This document shows positions 1 through 6,202 of a DNA stretch of 8,903 nt, piece after piece. Location: the NCBI GenBank assembly GCA_012961565.1, contig DTZC01000263.1, forward strand, positions 1 to 8,903, given 5' to 3'. The position numbers and the translations under genes are program-made. This DNA comes from Dehalococcoidia bacterium (lineage in GTDB: Bacteria > Chloroflexota > Dehalococcoidia > GIF9 > UBA5629). Position 1 is the stretch's first letter. Every line of letters begins with the position of its first letter. The notes under the pieces were generated by a model. That model saw nothing but the letters and a program-made list of their open reading frames with translations, was not told the DNA's origin and searched no databases.

Positions 1-725
1 ATGACAACTTTGCCTCTATTGTAGCTGCTGTAGAGGAAGGCAGGGGTATCTTTGGCAATATTAAAAAATATCTGGTCTACCTTCTGTCCTGCAATCTAGG
101 CGAGATATTGCTTATGGCGACAGCGATTCTTTTCGGTCCCCTTCTAGGGTTACCGGCTGGCGTCTTACCCTTGGTAGCCATTCAGATTTTGTATGTTAAT
201 CTGGCTACAGATGGTCTTCCAGCCATAGCCTTGTCTGTTGATCCTCCTGACACAGACGTAATGAGGCAAAAGCCGCGTCCCCGTCGTCAGACTATTTTTA
301 CACCTCCGGTACTTAGATACTTAATACTAGCCGGGCTTTGGACAGCGTTAGTAACACTAGGTGTATTCGTTTGGACACTAAATTCTGGGTGTAGTTTTGA
401 AGAGGCGCAAAGCATGTGCTTTGTTACTCTGATCTTGGTTCAGTTTTTTAATGCTTTTAACTGTCGCTCTTTGGAGCATTCTTTATTTAAAGCCGGACCA
501 TTCACCAACAGGTGGCTGTTGCTAGCCATAGGTTGGGAATGTGTTATGCTTAGCCTAGTGATTTACTTACCCTTACTGCAGGAACCGTTCCATACTTATG
601 CCCTAAGTGTTCAAGACTGGTCGATTGCTATCCTTTCAGCGTTATCTATATTCGTGATGGCTGAATTGTACAAGTTTGTCATGTCATTGGTCAGAAGCAG
701 AAGTGTGGCATCTGTTGCTAACTGA
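1..725 (+). CDS. Calcium-type P-type ATPase, C-terminal part (5' end outside window)
   Basis: This is the C-terminal end of a cation-pumping P2-type ATPase of the inner membrane, most like SERCA-type Ca2+ pumps. The frame is open from base 3 (codons DNFASIVAAVEEGRGIF) with no stop before the TGA at 723-725, so the gene enters from the left; about 240 residues are seen. DNFASIVAAVEEGR is the conserved end of the P domain. Next comes membrane helix M5 with the motif SCNLGEI, then M6 with NLATDGLPA, followed by the conserved VDPP after M6, and then the M7-M10 hydrophobic region. The Asn and Glu of M5 and the Asn, Thr and Asp of M6 match the positions that bind Ca2+ in SERCA; this favours Ca2+ over Na+/K+ or heavy metals. 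The catalytic Asp (DKTGT) and nucleotide domain lie outside the window. It lies 104 bp upstream of a CBS-antiporter pair. Family assignment is firm; ion specificity is inferred. Confidence 0.93.
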   Translation, partial: DNFASIVAAVEEGRGIFGNIKKYLVYLLSCNLGEILLMATAILFGPLLGLPAGVLPLVAIQILYVNLATDGLPAIALSVDPPDTDVMRQKPRPRRQTIFTPPVLRYLILAGLWTALVTLGVFVWTLNSGCSFEEAQSMCFVTLILVQFFNAFNCRSLEHSLFKAGPFTNRWLLLAIGWECVMLSLVIYLPLLQEPFHTYALSVQDWSIAILSALSIFVMAELYKFVMSLVRSRSVASVAN

Positions 726-829
726 GCATTATTCTCAGACAGTGATACCAGAAGATATCTGCATAAATATGCACAGTGTATTTGGCACGGTAGAAGTTAC
801 AGCCGACAGAGCTAACCGGGGAGGTGGCT
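726..829 (+). other. Intergenic gap between ATPase and CBS gene
   Basis: No gene is seen in these 104 bp. The gap holds a 5-bp stem with a 7-nt loop (CTGAG/CTCAG, 722-738) that overlaps the ATPase stop but has no T-run. It also holds a small palindrome TGCAT-AAAT-ATGCA at 760-773, which could be an operator, though it may be chance. A strong Shine-Dalgarno sequence, GGGGAGG at 818-824, sits just before the ATG at 830. No convincing sigma-70 promoter was found, so the CBS gene may have its own unrecognised promoter or be read through from the ATPase gene. Confidence 0.4.
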
Positions 830-1273
830 ATGGCAAAGCTAGTAAAGGATTTGATGATAAGTGAATACGATCAAGTCCCGGAAGAGGAATCAATCTATGG
901 GGCGGTGAAAAAAATCACTGCCAGCAGGAGAAGTAAAATTGCTTGTGTTGTTGACAAAGAGGGTAGACTGAAAGGGCTGCTTACCCCGAGGGATATCCTG
1001 GAAGCACTGGAGGTGCGCAAATTCGGGACTATCAGAGGACGTTTTTTTGTTGGCCCTGAAGTTCTGCATCTCCTTACCTCGAAATATGTCAGGGACATAA
1101 TGAGTGCCCCGATATCTGTTCATGTTGACGATGAGATAGAGGAAGCTGTGAACACCATGCTTGACCATGGTTTTTATGAGTTACCTGTGGTGGACAAAGA
1201 GGAGAGGGTGATAGGCGAAATAAGTTACTTCGACATACTTGTTGACTCGTTGGAAGAAGGTGGGAAAGTTTAG
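830..1273 (+). CDS. Stand-alone two-CBS-domain protein
   Basis: This is a 147-residue soluble protein made of almost nothing but a CBS pair (Bateman module), a fold that usually senses adenine nucleotides and regulates a partner enzyme or transporter. CBS1 spans about residues 5-60 and ends in GLLTPRDIL. CBS2 spans about 85-142 with VRDIMSAPISV at its start and GEISYFDIL at its end. The T-x-x-D and S-x-x-D signatures at these ends are the usual ribose/phosphate contacts. I chose ATG 830 because GGGGAGG (818-824) lies 5 bases upstream; a GTG at 824 in the same frame overlaps that ribosome site. Its stop codon overlaps the GTG of the antiporter gene (TAGTG), so the two are probably made together. 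The likely role, inferred from this coupling, is ligand-dependent control of the antiporter, which has no regulatory domain of its own. Ligand unknown. Confidence 0.88.
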   Translation: MAKLVKDLMISEYDQVPEEESIYGAVKKITASRRSKIACVVDKEGRLKGLLTPRDILEALEVRKFGTIRGRFFVGPEVLHLLTSKYVRDIMSAPISVHVDDEIEEAVNTMLDHGFYELPVVDKEERVIGEISYFDILVDSLEEGGKV

Positions 1274-2568
1274 TGGAAATCGCCATATATTTCAAATTCA
1301 TACTTAGTTTTGGCTTAATCCTGCTGGCAGCTAGAGTAGGTGGGGAACTGTTCGAACGCTATCTGAAACAGCCGCCAGTTTTGGGTGAACTGGTAGCTGG
1401 GATTATCATTTCCCCTTTTGCCCTGGGTGGTCTTATCAACGACCCGATTATCTTAAACTTTGCTACTGTCCATCATGCTTTCGGGCTGCATGAGTTTAGC
1501 GTGATGGAGATTATCGCAGAAATAGCTGTTGTTGCCCTGCTATTTGTGGCTGGCATTGAGACTGATGTCAGAGCTTTCTTAAGGCAGGGGCTAGTGGGTG
1601 CGCTGGTGGCAGTGGGAGGGGTGATTTTTCCATTTATCTTTGGTTTTCTTATCACCATGTGGTTGGTGCCTGATGCGGCGATAGCTGGCTGGATGTTCAT
1701 GGGAGCCACATTAACAGCTACCAGCATTGGCGTTACAGTACGCATACTAATGGAAATGGGCAAACTCCAAACGAAAGCAGGGACAACTGTGCTTGTGGGA
1801 GCTGTAATTGATGACATCATCGGCATAGTGGTGTTATCAATCGTCATCGGTGTAGCTGCTACAGCCAAAGCTGGGGGTGATATAAGCCTGGGGCATGTGT
1901 GTTTGGATGCTCTAAAGATTGCTGTCATAGGTTTTGCCGTATGGTTTGCTTTGCTAATCATCGGTGTTAGATTCAGCAAATACATATCCTGGTTTTTGCT
2001 CAGTCCTTTCAGAAGGTCGGGCACAATACCTATTTTCGCCATTATCATCGGGTTTATCATAGCGTATTTAGTTACGCTGGTTGGGCTGCATCCTGTGGTA
2101 GGTGCCTACGTGGCAGGACTTATGTTTGCTGCAACGAATGAGAGGGAGGATATTCTAGACAGAACAAGACCGATAATGCTCTTTCTGGCACCTTTCTTTT
2201 TCTGTTATCTAGGCATGCAGGTTGATACTAGATTGCTATGGGGTGGAGCCATAGTGGCACTGATTCTCATAATAGCAGCAGTAATAGGGAAAGTGATGGG
2301 TTGCTATATTCCAGCCCGATTCGCTGGTAAGATGAGCCATACTGAGAGCATGATTGTTGGCATAGGCATGGTGCCTAGAGGTGAGGTGGGGCTCATTATA
2401 GCTGGGGCTGGGTTGTTGGCTGGGGCTATAGGAAGAGAGTTGTTCGGCGCCGCGGTTGCAGTTAGTGTGGTTACAACCCTGGTAACGCCAGCGATGCTAA
2501 AGCCGTTTTTTAGCCGGCAACCGGTGTCGCCAGTAGAGGAAGATGAAGGCGAACGGCAAGGCGAGTAG
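1273..2568 (+). CDS. CPA2/Kef-type cation:proton antiporter (membrane domain only)
   Basis: This is a 431-residue inner-membrane monovalent cation:H+ antiporter of the CPA2 family (Pfam Na_H_Exchanger), probably exchanging Na+ or K+ for protons. Hydrophobic helices run from about residue 5 to 415. Family marks seen are: PPVLGELVAGIIISP near the N-terminus; the aspartate pair D180-D181 in VGAVIDDIIGIVVL, which is the ion-translocation site; HPVVGAYVAGLMFA; and VPRGEVGLIIAGAG near the C-terminus, with R369 and E371. The protein stops about 15 charged residues after the last helix, so the TrkA-N/RCK and TrkA-C domains found in KefB/KefC are absent. The start is a GTG overlapping the stop of the CBS gene by one base, with AAGGTGGG about 8 bases upstream. 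The ion carried cannot be told from the sequence. The upstream Ca2+-ATPase and CBS genes suggest an ion-homeostasis cluster. Confidence 0.92.
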   Translation: MEIAIYFKFILSFGLILLAARVGGELFERYLKQPPVLGELVAGIIISPFALGGLINDPIILNFATVHHAFGLHEFSVMEIIAEIAVVALLFVAGIETDVRAFLRQGLVGALVAVGGVIFPFIFGFLITMWLVPDAAIAGWMFMGATLTATSIGVTVRILMEMGKLQTKAGTTVLVGAVIDDIIGIVVLSIVIGVAATAKAGGDISLGHVCLDALKIAVIGFAVWFALLIIGVRFSKYISWFLLSPFRRSGTIPIFAIIIGFIIAYLVTLVGLHPVVGAYVAGLMFAATNEREDILDRTRPIMLFLAPFFFCYLGMQVDTRLLWGGAIVALILIIAAVIGKVMGCYIPARFAGKMSHTESMIVGIGMVPRGEVGLIIAGAGLLAGAIGRELFGAAVAVSVVTTLVTPAMLKPFFSRQPVSPVEEDEGERQGE

Positions 2569-2592
2569 ATATTTGTGTCGGCTCTCATGTGG

Positions 2593-2621
2593 TTGCTAAA
2601 TGCCGTGTAACGATTTAAAAT
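2593..2621 (+). promoter_or_regulatory. Putative sigma-70 promoter for tRNA-Arg
   Basis: TTGCTA (2593-2598, 4 of 6 matches to the -35 consensus) and TAAAAT (2616-2621, 5 of 6 to the -10) are separated by 17 bp. The expected start is near 2628, right at the tRNA 5' end at 2629, so any leader for RNase P would be very short. With no terminator seen after the tRNA, the same transcript could continue into the por operon 40 bp downstream. This is a match by eye only. Confidence 0.4.
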
Positions 2622-2628
2622 AACCTGA

Positions 2629-2700
2629 GCCCCTGTAGCTCAGGGGATAGAGCTCCGGCCTCCGGAGCCGGGTGCGAGGGTTCGAGTCCCTCCAGGGGCA
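2629..2700 (+). tRNA. tRNA-Arg (anticodon CCG)
   Basis: This is a complete 72-nt cloverleaf. The acceptor arms GCCCCTG (2629-2635) and CAGGGGC (2693-2699) pair fully and are followed by discriminator A2700. The D stem is GCTC/GAGC (2638-2641, 2650-2653). The anticodon stem CCGGC/GCCGG (2655-2659, 2667-2671) closes loop CTCCGGA, with T33 and anticodon CCG at 2662-2664, which reads the Arg codon CGG. The T stem GAGGG/CCCTC (2676-2680, 2688-2692) closes loop TTCGAGT. The variable loop is 4 nt. The 3' CCA is not encoded (next bases are CAT), so it must be added after transcription. The gene stands between the antiporter and the pyruvate oxidoreductase genes. Confidence 0.97.
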
Positions 2701-2739
2701 CATAATCCTTTAGGGAGCGGACAGGATACCCGATAGTTG

Positions 2740-3621
2740 ATGATGGAGAACCAGGTGATTGAAATCCGCTGGCATGGGAGAGGTGGGCAGGGGGCAGTGA
2801 CATCTGCTGAATTGCTGGCGCTAGCTGCTATAAGTGAAGGCAAGTTTGCCCAGGCATTCCCCAGTTTTGGTCCCGAGAGAAGGGGGGCACCAGTACTGGT
2901 CTTTAATCGCGTAAGTCCCAATAGCCCGATCCGGGCAAGGGTGTCGGTGGCACATCCAGATATTGTTATAGTTTTGGACCCGGGTCTGCTTTATATCACT
3001 GATGTTACCTCCGGTCTCAAGGAAGACGGCATATTAGTGTTGAACACCCCCAAGTCGTTGGTGGAGATAAGGTCAGAATTAAGTGGTCCGTGGAGGCTGG
3101 CTGTAGTCAATGCTACTTCTATTGCGCGCGAGATGATAGGTGTCCCGATTGTAAATACGACAATGCTCGGGGCGCTGGCACGGGCGACACGGATAGTTGA
3201 ATTAGATTCTCTCACTGAACCAATACTGGAGCGTTTTGGGGCTAGAGCTAGAGGCAATGTTGATGCTTGCCGCAAAGCGTATGAAGAGACAGAGACAGGC
3301 GAACCTGCTGGTATCGTCCCGAAGCGCCCTAAAATATTCGAAGGGGAGGAATTGCCCACATGGCAGGAGTTATTGCCTGGTTGTGTCCTTACCAAGCCAG
3401 GAAGTGCCAGACAGTACCGCACTGGGGACTGGAGGTCGGAACGCCCTGTGTGGGACCATCAAAGATGCATCAAATGCGGAATTTGCTATCTTTTTTGCCC
3501 TGAGGGGTGCGTTAAGCAAACGAAGGAGGGGTACTTCGAGGCTGACCTATATTACTGCAAAGGATGTGGCATTTGTGCTCGCGAGTGCTGGACTGAGGCT
3601 ATAAAAATGGTTGAGGAGTAA
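2740..3621 (+). CDS. porG: Pyruvate:ferredoxin oxidoreductase, fused gamma-delta subunit
   Basis: One polypeptide of about 293 residues combines two usually separate subunits of 2-oxoacid:ferredoxin oxidoreductase. Residues 1 to about 190 are the gamma domain, opening with IEIRWHGRGGQGAVTSAELLA and carrying AFPSFGPERRGAPV. After a linker, residues about 235-293 are the delta (ferredoxin) domain with two [4Fe-4S] motifs: C243/C246/C249/C253 and C273/C276/C279/C283. The second has Trp instead of Pro after its last Cys. The delta domain would carry electrons from the TPP/Fe-S site in PorB to the outside acceptor. The start is uncertain: TTG 2737, ATG 2740 and ATG 2743 are adjacent with only a weak distant ribosome site (CAGGAT, 2722-2727). 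GTG 2755 has GGAG (2745-2748) at ideal distance and begins exactly where family members begin. The stop is 2 bp before porA. Whether the substrate is pyruvate or another 2-oxo acid rests mainly on PorA and PorB. Confidence 0.93.
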   Translation: MMENQVIEIRWHGRGGQGAVTSAELLALAAISEGKFAQAFPSFGPERRGAPVLVFNRVSPNSPIRARVSVAHPDIVIVLDPGLLYITDVTSGLKEDGILVLNTPKSLVEIRSELSGPWRLAVVNATSIAREMIGVPIVNTTMLGALARATRIVELDSLTEPILERFGARARGNVDACRKAYEETETGEPAGIVPKRPKIFEGEELPTWQELLPGCVLTKPGSARQYRTGDWRSERPVWDHQRCIKCGICYLFCPEGCVKQTKEGYFEADLYYCKGCGICARECWTEAIKMVEE

Positions 3622-3623
3622 GA

Positions 3624-4798
3624 ATGGTTAAGAAAATGATAGGTATAGAAGGTTCCTTTGCCATAGCTGAGGCTGTCAAACTAGCTCGTGTCGATGCTGT
3701 GGCTGCTTACCCTATAACGCCCCAGACTCATATAGTTGAGCGACTTGCTGAGTTTGTGGCTAATGGAGAATTAGATGCTGAATACATACCTGTGGAGTCG
3801 GAGCATTCAGCAATGAGTGCCTGCTTGGGCACATCGGCAGTAGGTGCTAGGACCTTTACTGCCACTGCAAGTCAGGGGTTGGAACTTATGCATGAGGTGC
3901 TTTATGTTGCTTCGTCAATGCGGCTGCCCATAGTGATGACGCTGGCCAACAGGGCAATTTCAGCGCCACTAAGCATATGGACAGACCACTGCGATGCGAT
4001 GGCAGTTAGAGATTGTGGCTGGATTCAAATATTCGCTGAGAATGCTCAGCAAGCTTTTGATTTGGTTCTCTGTGCCTTCCGCATTGCTGAAACCCCCGCA
4101 GTTTTTCTCCCGGTGATGGTTCATATCGACGGGTTTTATATTTCACATACTATCGAACCTGTCCAACTGCTGGAGCAGGAAGCTGTAGATAGTTTCATCC
4201 CTGAGTATCGCCATCCTTATCCCCTAGACCCAGACAGGCCAGTGACCATGGGAGCTTTCGGTCCTCCTCCTATTTATACGGAGGCAAAGAAAGCGCAAGA
4301 GGTTGCATTGCGAGCTTCCAAGGCGGTAATTCTTGAGGTATGGCAAGAATTCAGTTTGCTGTCAGGACGTCACTACTCGCCAGTGGAAGGTTATGAAGCA
4401 GGAGATGCTGATGTCTTGTTCTTGATTATGGGCAGTTTCAGCGAGACGGCTATGGTAGCTATCGATAGAATGCGAGCGAAAGGTCAAAAGGTGGGATTGG
4501 TGAGACTAAGGCTGTGGCGACCATTCCCGGTGCAAGAGTTACGACAGACTGTGGGTAAAGCGTGGGTAATTATTGTTCTCGACCGAGCCATTTCCTTCGG
4601 GGGCCGGGACCCGTCTGTTCTGAAATCCAGGCGGCGCTTTATCCCCTGAAGGACAGACCTAAAGTTGTCAGCCTTGTGGGTAGCCTTGGTGGTAGAGAGA
4701 TCTCTGTTGATGCTTTTGAGGCTCTAATCCGTCGTGGAATTGATAAAGCGGAAAGAGGGGAACTTGATGAACTCGAGATGATTGGAGTCAGAGAATAA
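3624..4798 (+). CDS. porA: Pyruvate:ferredoxin oxidoreductase alpha subunit, with a frameshift near residue 327
   Basis: This is the large alpha subunit, which binds pyruvate and contacts thiamine diphosphate with PorB. Visible marks are AAYPITPQT (T32), PVESEHS (E60), TATASQGL, and NRAISAPLSIWTDH with R110, which fits the pyruvate-carboxylate Arg of this family. The C-terminal half has PLDPDRPVTMGAFGPPPIYTE and RLRLWRPFP. The ATG at 3624 follows GAGGAG (3613-3618). As written, the frame derails at the G5 run 4599-4603 and ends at a TGA at 4647-4649 (341 residues, last 15 or so unrelated). The reading frame one base back continues the family sequence (GPGPVCSEIQAALY, then VVSLVGSLGGREIS) to TAA 4796-4798. 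One extra G gives DRAISFGGPGPV and an intact 391-residue protein, the usual family length. A base-call error or recent mutation in the G run is the likely cause, as all neighbours are intact. Confidence 0.9.
4599..4603 (+). other. Frameshift site in porA (G5 run)
   Basis: Five consecutive G bases mark the exact place where homology to PorA passes from the first frame to the frame one base earlier. The codons before it read DRAISFG; inserting one G gives TTC GGG GGG CCG GGA CCC and the expected FGGPGPV. It is not a canonical X-XXY-YYZ slippery heptamer, because the base before GGG GGC is C, and no strong hairpin follows it. A missing G in the read or assembly, or a true single-base deletion, is more likely than programmed slippage. 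Confidence 0.85.
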
Positions 4799-4800
4799 TA

Positions 4801-5736
4801 ATGGAGACTTTAGCAGTATATGTTCCGCGACTGATAACGACTAAGGAATACTTTGCTCCAGGGCACCGCGCTTGCATGGGTTGTGGGGAGGCACTGGCAG
4901 TGAGACTTGTATGCAAGGCTCTGGGTAGAAATGTAATCATTGCCAACGCTACTGGCTGCATGGAAATCGTTTCCTCTCCATTGCCTTACACTTCCTGGGA
5001 GGTACCCTGGATTCATACCCTTTTTGAGAATGCTGCAGCCGTAGCCTCTGGAATAGAAGCCGGGATAAAGGTTCTCAGGCGCAAGGGAAAATACTCCAAA
5101 AAACCAAAGGTGGTAGCTATGGCTGGGGATGGTGGTACCGCAGATATTGGATTTCAGGCTCTTTCAGGTGCGTTTGAAAGGGGGCACGAATTCATTTACA
5201 TCTGCTTTGATAACGAGGCTTATATGAACACCGGCATCCAACGTTCGAGTGCTACTCCTTTTGGAGCTTCTACCACTACATCTCCGGCGGGGAAGGTAAG
5301 CATTGGGCAAGCTACCTGGAAGAAGAATATGCCGGCTATTGCTGTTGCTCATGATATACCTTATGTAGCTACTGCTTGTCCCAGCTATCCCTTCGACCTT
5401 ATGAATAAAATAAGTAAAGCCATTAAGATTGAAGGTCCTGCCTATATCCACATATTATCTGTTTGCCCCACGGGCTGGCGCCTGCCCGCTGATTTGACTA
5501 TAAGAGCAGGGCGCTTAGCCGTAGAAACAGGTATTTTCCCTCTCTATGAAGTAGAAGAGGGAAAATATGTGCTTAATGTTGACTTCCCTCGGTTGCGTCC
5601 TGTGGAAGACTACTTCAAGCTACAGGGAAGATTCCGCCATCTAACCCAGGAGGTTATAGCTCAGATTCAGGAGAGAGTGACAGCTGAGTACACTAGGCTT
5701 AGGGAGAAGGCTGCCAGAGTGCGTGATAATGAGTGA
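4801..5736 (+). CDS. porB: Pyruvate:ferredoxin oxidoreductase beta subunit
   Basis: This 311-residue subunit binds thiamine diphosphate and the proximal [4Fe-4S] cluster of the cytoplasmic pyruvate oxidoreductase. The TPP/Mg2+ motif runs from GDGGTADIG (D110) to DNEAYMNTGIQRS (N138). Four cysteines, C25 and C28 in RACMGCGEAL, C53 in ATGCMEI and C222 in SVCPTGW, are the expected cluster ligands. The spacing of the first three (3 then 25 residues) is the same as in one-chain PFORs. QRSSATPFGASTTTSPAGK is typical of pyruvate enzymes rather than indolepyruvate or 2-oxoglutarate ones, so pyruvate is the best substrate call. The ATG lies 2 bp after the porA stop. The nearest Shine-Dalgarno candidate, GGAG at 4784-4787, is rather far (13 nt), so coupling to porA translation is likely. 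The 3' end overlaps the NuoE-like gene by 8 bp. Confidence 0.95.
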   Translation: METLAVYVPRLITTKEYFAPGHRACMGCGEALAVRLVCKALGRNVIIANATGCMEIVSSPLPYTSWEVPWIHTLFENAAAVASGIEAGIKVLRRKGKYSKKPKVVAMAGDGGTADIGFQALSGAFERGHEFIYICFDNEAYMNTGIQRSSATPFGASTTTSPAGKVSIGQATWKKNMPAIAVAHDIPYVATACPSYPFDLMNKISKAIKIEGPAYIHILSVCPTGWRLPADLTIRAGRLAVETGIFPLYEVEEGKYVLNVDFPRLRPVEDYFKLQGRFRHLTQEVIAQIQERVTAEYTRLREKAARVRDNE

Positions 5737-6178
5737 CAAAGTCAGTGCCATTATAGAAAAGTATAATGCTGATAGAGGTCAGCTAGTTTCCATACTTCAG
5801 GACATTCAGGACGAATATTACTATCTGCCCAAAGAGGCTTTAATTAAAATAAGCGAAACCATGTCCATTCCACTAAGCCAGGTGTACAATGTGGCTACTT
5901 TTTTCAAAGCCTTCAGTCTTAAGCCTAGGGGTAAACATTTCATTAATGTCTGTCTGGGCACTGCCTGCCACGTGCGAGGTGCAGTTAGGGTGCTGGAGAA
6001 GATTGAACGGAGTCTGGGCATCAGGCGGGGTGAAACGACCGAGGACCGCAGGTTTACGCTAGAAACAGTCAACTGCATGGGGGCTTGTGCCTTGGGGCCT
6101 GTGATTAGGATAGATGGTGAGTATTATGGACAGATGGGCACGGAAAAAGTCGAGCCGCTGCTGGATAGTTTTGAGTAG
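5729..6178 (+). CDS. nuoE: NuoE-like [2Fe-2S] thioredoxin-fold subunit
   Basis: This 149-residue protein belongs to the 24-kDa NADH dehydrogenase subunit family (NuoE, HydC, HndA, HoxE). It has an N-terminal helical part (residues 1-65, with LPKEALIKISE and VYNVATFFKAF) and a thioredoxin-like domain. That domain binds one [2Fe-2S] cluster through C75 and C80 (CLGTAC) and C116 and C120 (CMGAC). It is expected to dock on the NuoF-like flavoprotein encoded next. In bifurcating HydABC-type enzymes the matching subunit is also present. ATG 5729 is chosen because it gives the usual MSDKVSAII-type start; an in-frame GTG lies at 5723. Either start overlaps the end of porB, so translation is probably coupled, placing this subunit firmly in the por operon. 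The gene symbol marks family only; no membrane complex I genes are seen here. Confidence 0.93.
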   Translation: MSDKVSAIIEKYNADRGQLVSILQDIQDEYYYLPKEALIKISETMSIPLSQVYNVATFFKAFSLKPRGKHFINVCLGTACHVRGAVRVLEKIERSLGIRRGETTEDRRFTLETVNCMGACALGPVIRIDGEYYGQMGTEKVEPLLDSFE

Positions 6179-6202
6179 TCCAGTACCGAATACATAGACA
6201 AT

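Noticed and set aside
722..738. CTGAG/CTCAG stem-loop at the ATPase stop as a terminator
   Set aside because: The stem is only 5 bp with a 7-nt loop and no T-run follows.
760..773. TGCAT-AAAT-ATGCA palindrome as an operator
   Set aside because: Arms of 5 bp in AT-rich DNA occur by chance, and no promoter was found next to it; noted in the intergenic entry only.
1473..2060. Long open frame on the minus strand inside the antiporter gene
   Set aside because: It is antisense to a clearly conserved transporter, has low-complexity Thr/Pro/Ile-rich content typical of a shadow frame, and matches no known motif.
2629..2736. Attachment site for a mobile element at the tRNA-Arg 3' end
   Set aside because: tRNA-Arg genes are frequent targets, but no integrase gene and no second copy of the tRNA 3' end is seen in the window; the downstream genes are core metabolism.
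3236..3604. Second + strand frame inside porGD
   Set aside because: It overlaps the conserved gamma and ferredoxin coding sequence in another frame and shows no recognisable domain.
4596..4610. Programmed -1 ribosomal frameshift in porA
   Set aside because: The site C GGG GGC is not a canonical slippery heptamer and no strong stem-loop or pseudoknot was seen after it; a lost G in a homopolymer explains the data more simply.
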